Positions 44,229 through 53,226 of a stretch of 64,000 nucleotides of DNA are shown here, in pieces. The notes beneath the pieces are model-generated. The model ran no database searches. It had not been told where the DNA came from and saw only the letters and a list, made by a program, of their open reading frames with translations. The stretch comes from Serpens sp964410065. GTDB taxonomy: Bacteria; Pseudomonadota; Gammaproteobacteria; Pseudomonadales; Pseudomonadaceae. The stretch covers positions 1-64,000 of the forward strand of contig CAYPFO010000001.1 of assembly GCA_964410065.1 (NCBI GenBank). Direction: 5' to 3'. Numbering within the stretch: position 1 is the stretch's first letter; each line of letters starts with the position of its first letter. The position numbers and the translations under genes were made by a program.

Positions 44229-46262
44229 ATGGATTGGCTGCAATCGCGCCGTTTGCATTATGTAGTCGGCGCAGTCGCGCTGCTGTTCGCGCTGTTCGCC
44301 GCGTTGCGGTTGATGTTCTTCTTTGGCTTTTCCGGGCTCGACAGCAGCACGCTGAGCGGTGTTGAAGCTGTGCCCGACACCTTGGGCATTGGTCTGCGCT
44401 TCGACCTGCGCCTGGCCGTCCTGGTGCTGCTGCCGGTTGCCGTACTGGCTTGGCTGCCGCGCTGGAACCTGACCCGCGAGCCCGTGCTGCGCTGGATCGC
44501 CCGTGCCTACCTGGCCGTGGCGCTGGCCGTGCTGTTGATGGTCTACATCGTTGATTTTGGCCACTACGCCTACCTGGGGGTGCGCATCAATGCCACGGTG
44601 TTCCGCTTCCTGGAAGATGCGCAGATTTCCACCGACATGGTCTGGCAGACCTACCCCGTGGTGTGGATCACCCTGGGCTGGCTGCTGACCAGTGTACTGG
44701 CCTGGTTTGCCCTGGTGCGTCTGGAGCGCATCACCCTGGATCGCCCCGCCAAGCCGCTGAAGAAATGGTCGGTGGCATGGGGCAGTGCCGTGATGGTGGT
44801 CGCCCTGTTTCTCGCGTTGCTCGGACGTGTTTCCGGCGTCAACCTGGAGAACCCGGTGCCGCTGCGCTGGAGCGATGCCTTCTTCTCCGGCGACAACCAG
44901 GTGTCCGCCCTGGGCCTGAACCCCGTTCTGTTCCTATATGACACCTCCCGCGTGTCACGCACGCCTTACGAGGAAGACGTGGTGCGCCGTTACTATCCGG
45001 CCATCAGTCAGTACCTGGGTGTGCAGGAGCCGGATGACCAGGCGCTGAACTTCCAGCGCACCCAGGCCCCGCAGCCTTATCAATTGCAGGCTGAGCGTCG
45101 ACCGAACGTGGTCTTCGTGATGCTCGAATCCCTGGGCACCAGCGCAGTCGGTGCCTACGGCAATCCTCTGAACCCGACGCCGAACATCGACCGCCTGGCC
45201 AAGGAAAGCTGGTTCTTCGAGCATTTCTACGTGCCAGTGACCGGCACGGCCAAAACCGTGTGGGCGAGCATTACCGGGATTCCCGATGTATCCCGCGAGC
45301 AAACCGCCACGCGCAACCCGTTGATCACCAATCAGCACACCCTGATCAATGCGCTGGAAGGTTATGAAAAGTTTTACCTGATCGGGGGTAATTCCGGTTG
45401 GGCCAACATGAACGCTCTGGTTCGTCAAAGCATTGACGATGTGCAGCTGTATGAAGAGCGCCATTGGAAATCGCCGCTGGTGGACGTCTGGGGCATTTCC
45501 GACCTGGACCTGTTCAAGGAGAGCGACAAGCTCTTGCAGGCAGTCGCCGACGACACGCCGTTCTTCGCCTATATCCAGACCGCCGGCAACCATCGTCCTT
45601 TCACCATTCCCAAGGACAATGACGGCTTCCAGGTCAGCGAGCTCACTCAGGATGAGGTGCGTGAATACGGTTCGGTCACCAAGGCCCAATACGAGGCTGT
45701 GCGGCTGCTCGACTTCAACATTGGTCGATTGATGGACATCGCCAAGGCCGGGGGCTGGTACGACGACACCATCTTCGTCATGTTCGGCGACCACAACACT
45801 CGCATCACTCAGCTGCCGCACATGCCGCCGGCCTTCGAGAAGCTGGGCCTGGAAAGCAACCACGTGCCTCTGCTGATTCACGGGCCGAAATGGTTGGACT
45901 CCAAGGTGTTTGAGGAGGCTGTCGGCCTGGCCGATTTGTTGCCGACCGTGGCCGGTCTGCTGGGCTTCGAGTTCCAGAATGGCAGTTTAGGCCGTGACAT
46001 TCAGCAGCCCGCGCCCGAAGGCGAGCGAGTGGTGCCCCTGGTATTGCTCGAAGGCACCTTCCCGATCATTGGCGGCGTCACCAAGGACTTCCTGGTGCAG
46101 ATGAACCATGACGGCAGCAAGCCGACCATGCACGATCTCGCCTCGCAAGTGCCTCTGGAAAACGTTGCCGAACAGCACCCGGAAGAGTTCCAGCGCCTAC
46201 TGGAGCTGACCCATGGCTTGCATGAAACAGCACGCTTGATGATGTACCAGAACGTGCGTTGA
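44229..46262 (+). CDS. LTA synthase-family membrane phosphotransferase (sulfatase fold)
   Basis: A 677-residue inner membrane protein with five N-terminal helices (to about residue 190) and a periplasmic alkaline phosphatase/sulfatase-type domain (about 285-590). Expected metal and nucleophile residues are visible: Glu300 in VMLESLG, Thr343 in TGTAKTVWA, and Asp521-His522 in FGDHNTR. In Gram-positives relatives polymerise glycerol phosphate. In Gram-negatives relatives such as OpgB and EptA transfer phosphoglycerol or phosphoethanolamine to glucans or LPS. Which donor is used here is unknown. ATG 44229 follows AGAGG; GTG 44220 is an alternative. Confidence 0.88.
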   Translation: MDWLQSRRLHYVVGAVALLFALFAALRLMFFFGFSGLDSSTLSGVEAVPDTLGIGLRFDLRLAVLVLLPVAVLAWLPRWNLTREPVLRWIARAYLAVALAVLLMVYIVDFGHYAYLGVRINATVFRFLEDAQISTDMVWQTYPVVWITLGWLLTSVLAWFALVRLERITLDRPAKPLKKWSVAWGSAVMVVALFLALLGRVSGVNLENPVPLRWSDAFFSGDNQVSALGLNPVLFLYDTSRVSRTPYEEDVVRRYYPAISQYLGVQEPDDQALNFQRTQAPQPYQLQAERRPNVVFVMLESLGTSAVGAYGNPLNPTPNIDRLAKESWFFEHFYVPVTGTAKTVWASITGIPDVSREQTATRNPLITNQHTLINALEGYEKFYLIGGNSGWANMNALVRQSIDDVQLYEERHWKSPLVDVWGISDLDLFKESDKLLQAVADDTPFFAYIQTAGNHRPFTIPKDNDGFQVSELTQDEVREYGSVTKAQYEAVRLLDFNIGRLMDIAKAGGWYDDTIFVMFGDHNTRITQLPHMPPAFEKLGLESNHVPLLIHGPKWLDSKVFEEAVGLADLLPTVAGLLGFEFQNGSLGRDIQQPAPEGERVVPLVLLEGTFPIIGGVTKDFLVQMNHDGSKPTMHDLASQVPLENVAEQHPEEFQRLLELTHGLHETARLMMYQNVR

Positions 46263-46328
46263 TAGCCGCAAACCCCAGCCTCGCGCCAGCGAAGCTGACG
46301 GGCCTACGCAGGTAGAACCCTGTGTATC

Positions 46329-46361
46329 AAAGGCGTTGCGCTTACCCGCAACGCCTTTTTT
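46329..46361. terminator. bidirectional intrinsic terminator
   Basis: A 12-base perfect stem (46329-46340 with 46347-46358, loop CTTACC) with a T tract lies between the convergent LTA-synthase-like and adenosyltransferase genes. Confidence 0.92.
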
Positions 46362-46368
46362 ACTTCTG

Positions 46369-46947
46369 CTACTCAGGCTTGGCCGCCGCTTTCCACAGCA
46401 CCTCAGCCACTTGCTGGCGACGGGCAATTACGCGGGCGGCGACGAACAACAGGTCAGACAGGCGATTCAGGTAAGCGAGCAGCACCGGGCGCAGCGTTTC
46501 ACTGGCGTTGAGGTGCTGGCAGCGGCGTTCGGCCGTGCGCGCGACGCTGCGGCACAGGTGGGCCTGGGCAATCAGGCGCGAGCCACCCGGCAGGATGAAT
46601 TCCTTGAGCGGGCCGACTTCCTCGTTCCAACGGTCAATGACGTCTTCCAGGCGGGCGATTTCGGACTCATCCACGGCCTGATACTCGGGCATCGCCAGCT
46701 CGCCACCCAGGTCGAACAAACGATGCTGGCAGGGCAGCAGTACATCGCTGACTTCGCCAAGGCTTGGCCAGCGGGCCTGCTGTTCCGCGAGGTCGGCGAG
46801 CAGTACGCCAAGTTGGCAGTTGAGGGTGTCAACTTCGCCCATCGCTTCGACGCGCGGATGGTCCTTGCCGACCCGCCGGCCATCGGCGAGACCGGTCTCG
46901 CCACTGTCGCCGGTACGGGTGTAAATCTTGGATAAACGGTATCCCAT
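46369..46947 (-). CDS. PduO-type ATP:cob(I)alamin adenosyltransferase
   Basis: A 192-residue enzyme that forms adenosylcobalamin. The ATP-binding N-terminus IYTRTGDSGETGLADGRRVGK, VEAMGEVDTLNCQLG near residue 35 and the C-terminal CRSVARTAERRC / LAYLNRLSDLLFVAAR motif are all typical of the PduO trimeric type. It lies six bases downstream of the sensor kinase on the same strand, so it is probably transcribed with it. There is no room for its own cobalamin riboswitch. Confidence 0.92.
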   Translation of the reverse strand: MGYRLSKIYTRTGDSGETGLADGRRVGKDHPRVEAMGEVDTLNCQLGVLLADLAEQQARWPSLGEVSDVLLPCQHRLFDLGGELAMPEYQAVDESEIARLEDVIDRWNEEVGPLKEFILPGGSRLIAQAHLCRSVARTAERRCQHLNASETLRPVLLAYLNRLSDLLFVAARVIARRQQVAEVLWKAAAKPE

Positions 46948-46953
46948 AGGGTT

Positions 46954-48966
46954 TTAAAGTCCTGAGCTGAGAGGTTCGGCCAGTGGCAGGCGCAGTGTGA
47001 ATGTCGTGCCCTGACCCGGTTTGGAACTGACTTCCATCTGGCCTTTGTGGTTGTTGGTAATGATGAAGTACGAAACTGACAGGCCGAGCCCTGTGCCCTG
47101 ACCTACTTCCTTGGTGGTGAAGAAAGGCTCGAAGATACGCTTGCGCACGGCCTCGGGCATACCTACGCCATTGTCTGTCACCTGAATTTCCGCCCAGGGT
47201 GGAGTGTACCGGGTGCGCAGGGTAATTTGTCCCGGCGGCCCGCCTTCGCGATGGTGGATAGCCTGGGCGGCGTTTTTCAACAGATTGAGCAGCACCTGTT
47301 CCAGTTCATTGGCGATACAGGGCACCGTCTCCAGCTGTGGGTCGAATGTGCGCTCGATGTGGAACGATTTGAAGTCGAATCCTTCACTGAGGTCGAAATC
47401 ATTGCCCGCGATTTCCACGGCTTGATCGATCAATTGCGTCAGATTGCAGGGCGCCAGTACACGATCACTGCGCCGGCTGAAATTAAGCATGTGGGACACG
47501 ATACGTGCGGCCCGTGTGCCCGCGCTTTGGATGCCATCGAGCAGGTGCGGGACTTCCCGAGCGGCAAGGTAATGACTGATGCGCTCGAGGCTGACGCCGC
47601 TTTCCTGCGCCTGTTGGCGGTTCTTCTCCAGGTCCGGCGAAAGGCGCCGGCGGATGTTCTGCACGTTGTGCAGGATGGCGCCCAGTGGGTTGTTGATTTC
47701 ATGGGCCATGCCGGCGGCCAGGCTGCCAACCGAGAGCATTTTTTCCGACTGCACCATGGCGTCTTCCAGCGCCAGCCGCTCGGTGATGTCGTCGATCCGG
47801 ATCACCACGCCTCGCCCTACCTTGCCGCTCAGAGGATAGAAGGTCAGCGTGTAGTGGCGCAGTTCGCCGTGGCGCGGTAAGGAAACCCGTTCGATGCGTT
47901 CGACCTTGCGGCGTTCCGCCGTCTCACGCAGTTGCGCCAGGAACGGCTTGAGCAGCGGGAAGGCGAGCAGCACCGGTTGGTTCAAGGCCTGTTCCAGGTC
48001 GGTGCCCGACAGCTGGCTGGCTTCGTGATTCCACTGGGTGACATAGAGCTGATCATCAAGGGCGATAAGGGCCGAAGGCATCGAGTCGATGATGCTGTTC
48101 AGGTAATTTTGAAAGCCGGTGAGCTGTTTTTCGATCTTGCCGCGTACCTGCACCTCGAGCTCTAGCTGACGGTTGGAATGTCGGGTTTCCTCGGTCAGTG
48201 AACTGGCATGGTCGAAGGCGTTCTGCGCGTCATCGCGGGCACGCTTGAGTTGCTGTTCGCGGGATTGCATGCGCGACAGCATGGTGTTGAACGCCTCGGC
48301 CAAGCTGCCGATTTCATCCTGGTTACCGGGTGCGGCACGCAGGGCATAGTTCTCCTCGCGAGTGACCTGACGCGTCAACTCCTTCAGGCGCCGGATCGGC
48401 TCGGTCACCAGACGGCGAATCTCTCGCACCACCACCAGCCAGAGCAGAATGCTGAACAGCAGGATCGCCAGGCTGGCACCCAGCGTGCCGGTGTAGAACG
48501 CGCCCGGCAGCTCGCTGGAGGCCACCAGCAACAGATGGCCCGGCGGCCCCTCGGCTTGCGGCAACTCGATCAACAGGTTGGTGCGAAACTCGGTCAGGCG
48601 CCAGAGTTCCAGGCGCTCCAGATGGGCCGGAATGCCGAGCTCTTCGCCCCGTTGAAACTGAGCCAGGTTGCGCCCTTGCGGGTCATACAGCGCCGCCGCA
48701 CGCAGCGGCTCATAGGGCTCCAGCCGGGCCAACACCGCGTTGGCGTTGTCCGGAGAGCTCAGCGCCTGGCGGCTCAGCACGGGGCTGGCGATCAGCTGAC
48801 CGAGGGTTTGCATCGCTTGGGGTGTAACGCTCTGCTGGGAAATCCAGTAGGCGGCGCTGATGAAGGTCAGGTTGGCCGCCAGCAACACCGCGCTGAGCAG
48901 CACCAGTAAGGCGACGAGCAGTTTCTGCCCGACCGGGAGATTGTCCAGGCGCCGACGCAGGGACAT
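46954..48966 (-). CDS. membrane sensor histidine kinase (HAMP, PAS, HisKA, HATPase)
   Basis: A 670-residue kinase. Order: membrane helix (about 15-38); periplasmic sensor of about 135 residues; second helix (LGASLAILLFSILLWLVVV); HAMP (RRLVTEPIRRLKELTRQV); coiled-coil; PAS (LIALDDQLYVTQWNHEASQ, near residue 365); the phospho-acceptor His in GMAHEINNPLGAILHNV near residue 450; and ATPase boxes DNGVGMPEAV and GQGTGLGLSV. No receiver is attached. The nearest response regulator is two genes upstream on the same strand, across panE. ATG 48966 was chosen because the membrane helix begins there. Confidence 0.93.
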   Translation of the reverse strand: MSLRRRLDNLPVGQKLLVALLVLLSAVLLAANLTFISAAYWISQQSVTPQAMQTLGQLIASPVLSRQALSSPDNANAVLARLEPYEPLRAAALYDPQGRNLAQFQRGEELGIPAHLERLELWRLTEFRTNLLIELPQAEGPPGHLLLVASSELPGAFYTGTLGASLAILLFSILLWLVVVREIRRLVTEPIRRLKELTRQVTREENYALRAAPGNQDEIGSLAEAFNTMLSRMQSREQQLKRARDDAQNAFDHASSLTEETRHSNRQLELEVQVRGKIEKQLTGFQNYLNSIIDSMPSALIALDDQLYVTQWNHEASQLSGTDLEQALNQPVLLAFPLLKPFLAQLRETAERRKVERIERVSLPRHGELRHYTLTFYPLSGKVGRGVVIRIDDITERLALEDAMVQSEKMLSVGSLAAGMAHEINNPLGAILHNVQNIRRRLSPDLEKNRQQAQESGVSLERISHYLAAREVPHLLDGIQSAGTRAARIVSHMLNFSRRSDRVLAPCNLTQLIDQAVEIAGNDFDLSEGFDFKSFHIERTFDPQLETVPCIANELEQVLLNLLKNAAQAIHHREGGPPGQITLRTRYTPPWAEIQVTDNGVGMPEAVRKRIFEPFFTTKEVGQGTGLGLSVSYFIITNNHKGQMEVSSKPGQGTTFTLRLPLAEPLSSGL

Positions 48967-49013
48967 GGGAGCTTCGCACAATGGCTGGAAGGTTCCGGCA
49001 GGGTAGCCGGGCT

Positions 49014-49925
49014 TCAAGCCGTGGGCAATCCACGTGCCTGCAGATGACCGATCAGGCGCTGCTGCAGGTCGCCCAGGCGTGACAGCTCGAATCCCAGACG
49101 CTGCGCAGCGGCACAGGCATAACCAAGCAAATAGGCAATTTCCGTACGCCGCCCACCCGCCACGTCCTGATACATCGAGGAGTAATTGGCGGCGGTGGCC
49201 TGAATGACTGTAAGCACTTCGTCGTGCAGCCCTGCGGCCGCCTCGGGGTGCCCCTGGGCACGCAATAAGGTGTCCAGCTCGGCGCACAGGGCGGCAACGT
49301 CCGCTGGATGTTCGGCCAACTCGCCGTTACGGCAGCCGAGCAAGACCGTCAGTGGATTGATCGCGCAATTCAGTGCCAGCTTGCGCCACAGGCGCGCCTG
49401 GATATCGAGGGTCCATTGATGGGGAATGCCGGCGCGGGCCAGCCCGCTCAGCCAAGCCGGTGGGGTGGCGTTATCAGGATCGCCGAGCCAGGTATGGCCT
49501 TGTCCGGCGAACACCACGCGAAAATCACCGTCGCGGTAGGCACCCTCGGTGCTGGAGGCGCGAATGCAGCGAGCCTGGGGAACCTGGGCGGCCACGGCGT
49601 CCTGGCTACCCAGGCCGTTTTGCAGCAGGATCAGCTCGGCACCTGCCACCAGGCGTGGCGCCAAGGCCTGGATGGCGGGCAAGGCATCATAGGCCTTGCA
49701 GGCCAATAGCAGGCGGCTGATGGGTTGAGGATCGTCGAGACTTTGCGCCGGCAAGGCAAAGTGCTGGCTGTGCCCTGCTTCGACCAGGGTCAGGCCGCCG
49801 GCGGCCCGGTAGTCGGCCAGCCGCTGGGGGCTGCGCAGCAGCAGGGTAACGGGAAGGCCGGCGCGGGCCAGACGGGTTGCCCAGAGGGTGCCCAGGCTGC
49901 CGGCGCCCAGAATGTGCCAAGTCAT
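49014..49925 (-). CDS. panE: 2-dehydropantoate 2-reductase (PanE/ApbA family)
   Basis: A 303-residue NADPH-dependent ketopantoate reductase of the pantothenate pathway. The Rossmann loop WHILGAGSLGTLWATRLARAG opens the protein, ILLQNGLGSQDAVAAQVP is near residue 100, and the catalytic Lys lies in RLWRKLALNCAINPLTVLLG near residue 178. ATG 49925 has AAGG at good spacing; GTG 49928 is immediately upstream. It lies between the response regulator and the kinase, all on the minus strand. Confidence 0.93.
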   Translation of the reverse strand: MTWHILGAGSLGTLWATRLARAGLPVTLLLRSPQRLADYRAAGGLTLVEAGHSQHFALPAQSLDDPQPISRLLLACKAYDALPAIQALAPRLVAGAELILLQNGLGSQDAVAAQVPQARCIRASSTEGAYRDGDFRVVFAGQGHTWLGDPDNATPPAWLSGLARAGIPHQWTLDIQARLWRKLALNCAINPLTVLLGCRNGELAEHPADVAALCAELDTLLRAQGHPEAAAGLHDEVLTVIQATAANYSSMYQDVAGGRRTEIAYLLGYACAAAQRLGFELSRLGDLQQRLIGHLQARGLPTA

Positions 49926-50006
49926 CACGCGGTGCCTTTAGTGCTATATCGTGTGGGCGACGATAGCGCGTCGCGGCCACGGGCGAAATGGGGGCAGACC
50001 CCGGGC

Positions 50007-50969
50007 TCAGCGAGCGGTCATGCGCTGCACGGCGATGCGCCCACCGGCATGGGCTTGGGGCAGGTGTTGCACGGCCTGGGTCATAAGGTCTTCGGGTGTC
50101 TGGGGTAGCGCCTGGGCATCCAGTCCGACCAGGCTGATCACGGCGTTGAGCTCGATAAGCCCTTCGCGCGTCTTGAACGGCTGCTGGCTAAAGCCATTGG
50201 CCAGGCGGGTAAAGCTGTTGGCCTGACATTCGTCGAGGTCGTTAAGCAAGGCGATCAAGGCGAAATGCTGATCGTCCAGGCGCACCAGCACATCGAGAGG
50301 GCGCACCAGCAATTGCAGGCGCCGGGCGATGCCAGACAGCAGCTCCTGGTGAAAGGCATCGCCATGACGTGCGCGCAGCTCCAGCAGTTTAGGCAGGCCG
50401 ATCAGCACATAGCACAGCGCGCCACCGCGCGAGTCGATCTGGCGCAGGCTGTCAGTCAGTTTCTGGCGTAGATAACGCAGGTTGCCCAGCCCGGTCAGCG
50501 GGTCCACCAAGTTGCGTTGCTCCAGGCAGGCAATGCTCTGGGTCAGCAGGCGGTTTTCTTGCAACAGGCGGTGCAAGGTATTGCACAGCCGGTCGCCGGC
50601 ATAAATGCGCGGTACCAATTGTTCGCTGAGCTGGGTCTTGCTGATGAAATCATCGACACCGTGGTCAAACGCTTCGCCCAAGGCGTTATCGCCTTCCTTG
50701 CCGGTGAGCAGCATGATGTAGGTGTAGTGGTCGGACATCTCATCGAGCTGGCGCACCCGGGCGGTCAGTTCCAGGCCGTCGATGTCCGGCATCAGCCAAT
50801 CGGCGAGCAGCACGCAGGTCGGCCGTTCCTCGATCTGCTGCAATGCCTGCTCGGCACTGCTGGCAAAGCGCACGTCCAGGTAACCGGCCTGGGTCAGGGT
50901 TCGGCCGATCATGGCGCTGGAGAATTTGGCGTCATCCACCACCAGAATACTGAGCTGGGGATTGGGCAT
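50007..50969 (-). CDS. response regulator with degenerate GGDEF output domain
   Basis: A 320-residue protein. Residues 1-125 are a receiver with acidic pocket VVDD, phosphoacceptor Asp in LLADWLMPD and a conserved Lys in FISK. Residues about 165-310 are a GGDEF-fold domain opening with the usual DPLTGLGNLRYL. Its signature loop reads RLDDQHF instead of GG(D/E)EF, so diguanylate cyclase activity is not expected. The domain may bind a nucleotide or a partner. It is divergent from yajQ, a c-di-GMP-binding protein gene, and upstream of panE and the kinase. Confidence 0.9.
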   Translation of the reverse strand: MPNPQLSILVVDDAKFSSAMIGRTLTQAGYLDVRFASSAEQALQQIEERPTCVLLADWLMPDIDGLELTARVRQLDEMSDHYTYIMLLTGKEGDNALGEAFDHGVDDFISKTQLSEQLVPRIYAGDRLCNTLHRLLQENRLLTQSIACLEQRNLVDPLTGLGNLRYLRQKLTDSLRQIDSRGGALCYVLIGLPKLLELRARHGDAFHQELLSGIARRLQLLVRPLDVLVRLDDQHFALIALLNDLDECQANSFTRLANGFSQQPFKTREGLIELNAVISLVGLDAQALPQTPEDLMTQAVQHLPQAHAGGRIAVQRMTAR

Positions 50970-51010
50970 GGCAGGGCTCTGAAAAGGGGCGTGGCAAGGC
51001 ACTGGGTGCG

Positions 51011-51016
51011 TATAAT
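51011..51016 (+). promoter_or_regulatory. consensus -10 box upstream of yajQ
   Basis: A perfect TATAAT lies about 80 bases before yajQ in the divergent intergenic region. No good -35 is at standard spacing (sequence there is GGCGTG), so an activator may be needed. Confidence 0.5.
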
Positions 51017-51093
51017 GACTGCCTCTTCTCAACCGTCAAGCTGGGTGCGCTCTGTTCCGTGAAGCCGGTCGCGCCAACTTCTGGAGGATTCTC

Positions 51094-51573
51094 ATGCCAT
51101 CGTTCGATGTAGTGTCCGAGCTGGACAAACATGAACTTACCAACGCTGTGGACAATGCCATCAAGGAGCTCGATCGCCGCTTCGACCTCAAAGGCAAATG
51201 CAGCATCGAAAGCAAGGACAAGGCGCTGACGCTGACCGCCGAAGCCGAGTTCATGCTCGAGCAGATGCTCGACATCGTGCGCAGCAGCCTGGTCAAGCGC
51301 AAGATCGATTGCCAGTGCATGGACACCGAGGAGCCTTATGCGTCAGGCAAGGTGATGAAGCAGGAAGTGAAATTCCGCGAAGGTATCGACAAGGAACTGG
51401 CCAAGCAGATCGTTGCTCACATCAAGGAGCTCAAGCTCAAGGTGCAGGCCGCGATTCAGGGCGAGCAGGTGCGCATCACCGGCAAGAAGCGTGATGATCT
51501 GCAAGAGGCCATCGCCGCCCTGCGTGCCAAGGAGTTCGGCATGCCGCTGCAGTACAACAACTTCCGGGATTGA
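51094..51573 (+). CDS. yajQ: YajQ family c-di-GMP-binding protein
   Basis: A 159-residue protein with two ferredoxin-like domains (N-terminal MPSFDVVSELDKHELTNAVD; C-terminal GKKRDDLQEAIAALRAKEFG ending in LQYNNFRD). Homologues in Xanthomonas and Pseudomonas bind cyclic di-GMP and act with a LysR-type regulator; older work called it a nucleotide-binding protein. GGAGGATTCTC precedes the start. It is divergent from the degenerate-GGDEF regulator. Confidence 0.95.
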   Translation: MPSFDVVSELDKHELTNAVDNAIKELDRRFDLKGKCSIESKDKALTLTAEAEFMLEQMLDIVRSSLVKRKIDCQCMDTEEPYASGKVMKQEVKFREGIDKELAKQIVAHIKELKLKVQAAIQGEQVRITGKKRDDLQEAIAALRAKEFGMPLQYNNFRD

Positions 51574-51591
51574 TTTTCCCCGTGCAAAGCA

Positions 51592-51623
51592 AAAGGCCAG
51601 CTCCGTAGGGGCTGGCCTTTTTT
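51592..51623. terminator. intrinsic terminator of yajQ
   Basis: A 13-base stem with one G-U pair (51592-51604 with 51608-51620, loop GTA) and a T tract. The A-rich left side may also serve the convergent permease gene. Confidence 0.9.
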
Positions 51624-51655
51624 GTCGCCGGCGAGGCTGCGATACCGGCAAGGGC

Positions 51656-53191
51656 TCAAGGCATGCGGGTTTCGCTGAGTGTCTCCGCGGTGGGCTGCTG
51701 GCGTTCGCGCCCCCACTGCAGGCCGATCAGAATCAGCGTGGGGATGCCCAGCAGGGCGGTCAGCACGAAAAATTCCTTGTAGCCAAGCATTTCCACCAGC
51801 GCCCCGGAGTAACCGCCGATCAGCCGTGGCAACAGCAGCATGATCGAGCTGAGGAGGGCGTACTGGGTGGCCGAGAATTTCAGGTTGGTCAGACTCGACA
51901 GGTAGGCGACGAAGGCCGCAGTGGCCAGGCCGCCGCTGAAGTTGTCGCAGCTGATGGTCACCACCAGCATCTGCAGATTGGCGCCCAGGCTGCTCAGCAC
52001 GGCAAACATCAGGTTGGTGACCGCGGCGGCCACCCCGCCGATGAATAGGATCGGCATGATGCCGAAACGCACGATCAGCAGGCCGCCGGCGCCGGCGCCC
52101 AGCAGGGTCATGATCAGACCGAACAGCTTACTGACACTGGCGATCTCGTCCTTGGTGAAGCCCAGGTCGATGTAGAAGACGTTGGCCATTACGCCCATTA
52201 CCGTGTCGGAAAGCCGGTAGGTGGCAATCAGGCCGAGCATCAGCAAGGCCTGCCAACGGTAGCGGGTGATGAAATCGTTCACTGGAGTCAGCACGGGCGC
52301 CAGGCTGCGGCGGCCAAGGGCGGACAGGCACAGTGCAGTGAGAATGCCGTAAAGCAGGGCGCGCAAGAACGCGCGATCCTCGGTAATCAGCTCACTGGGG
52401 TTGTCGCCGAGCAAGGTTTGAAAACCGGTGTTGTAGAGCTGGGTGAACAAGGCCGGCACGGAAATCAACAGCACGATCAGCACCATGACCGATAGCAGCT
52501 GGCGCCGAAACCCGTAACGCTCGGTGGCCTCCTGCACCTGCGGAGCCAGCGGGGGTTCACGCATCCAGGTGCTGGTGATCAGGCCCGGCAGCATCAGCAG
52601 TGCAAACAGCAAGTACGTGCTGCTCCAAGCGCTGAACTGATAGTCGCCGCCGGTGGAGCCGAACCAACTGGCGAAATACAGCGCGCCGGCGGTGGCGAGC
52701 AGGGCGGCGACGCGATAGCCGGCCATATAGCTGGCGGCCAACGCTGCCTGGCGGCTCCCATCGGCGATTTCCAGGCGATAAGCATCTACCGCGATGTCCT
52801 GGGTGGCCGAGGCGAACGCCACCAGCACGGCCAGGGCGATCAGCCAGGGTAACTGGTGTTGGGGGTCGAAGAACGCCATTCCGACCAGTCCGAGGGTAAC
52901 CAGCAGTTGCGACAGGATCAGCCAGGAGCGCCGTCGGCCGAGGCGTCCGAGCAACGGCAGGCGCCATTGATCGAGCATGGGTGCCCACACCCATTTGAAG
53001 GCGTAGGCCAGGCCGATCAGGCTGGCAAAACCGATGGTTTGCAGGGAGACGCCGGCCTCACGCAGCCACACTGACAGGGTGGCGAATACCAGCATGTACG
53101 GCAACCCGGCAGCAAAGCCGAGCAGAAGCAGGGCCAGGGTGGCCGGACTGGCATAGGCGTTAAGGGCGTCGCGCCAGGAGCGTTTGGGCAT
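51656..53191 (-). CDS. ampG: AmpG-type muropeptide permease (MFS)
   Basis: A 511-residue major facilitator protein with 12-14 helices. It matches AmpG by the N-terminal LALLLLGFAAGLPYMLVFATLS, the loop RRRSWLILSQL, ASATQDIAVDAYRLEI near residue 140 and DNFSGGLATAAFVAYLSSL near residue 430. AmpG imports anhydromuropeptides for recycling and controls ampC beta-lactamase induction. ATG 53191 gives the basic MPKRSW start. A TTG eight codons upstream is possible; neither has a clear ribosome binding site. Confidence 0.9.
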   Translation of the reverse strand: MPKRSWRDALNAYASPATLALLLLGFAAGLPYMLVFATLSVWLREAGVSLQTIGFASLIGLAYAFKWVWAPMLDQWRLPLLGRLGRRRSWLILSQLLVTLGLVGMAFFDPQHQLPWLIALAVLVAFASATQDIAVDAYRLEIADGSRQAALAASYMAGYRVAALLATAGALYFASWFGSTGGDYQFSAWSSTYLLFALLMLPGLITSTWMREPPLAPQVQEATERYGFRRQLLSVMVLIVLLISVPALFTQLYNTGFQTLLGDNPSELITEDRAFLRALLYGILTALCLSALGRRSLAPVLTPVNDFITRYRWQALLMLGLIATYRLSDTVMGVMANVFYIDLGFTKDEIASVSKLFGLIMTLLGAGAGGLLIVRFGIMPILFIGGVAAAVTNLMFAVLSSLGANLQMLVVTISCDNFSGGLATAAFVAYLSSLTNLKFSATQYALLSSIMLLLPRLIGGYSGALVEMLGYKEFFVLTALLGIPTLILIGLQWGRERQQPTAETLSETRMP

Positions 53192-53226
53192 GGAGGTCCG
53201 AACAGGAACAGACAAAGTTCAGCACT

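Noticed and set aside
41902..46330. The surface cassette as a genomic island
   Set aside because: There is no integrase, tRNA, direct repeats or transposase at either edge, and codon use of the three genes is like their neighbours; only the left spacer is AT-richer.
46948..46953. Cobalamin riboswitch for the adenosyltransferase gene
   Set aside because: Only six bases separate it from the kinase gene; there is no space for an aptamer and no B12-box sequence.
48967..49287. N-terminal extension of the sensor kinase
   Set aside because: The open frame continues upstream into panE, but the sequence is low-quality translation without a signal; the kinase begins at the basic MSLRRRL before its first membrane helix.
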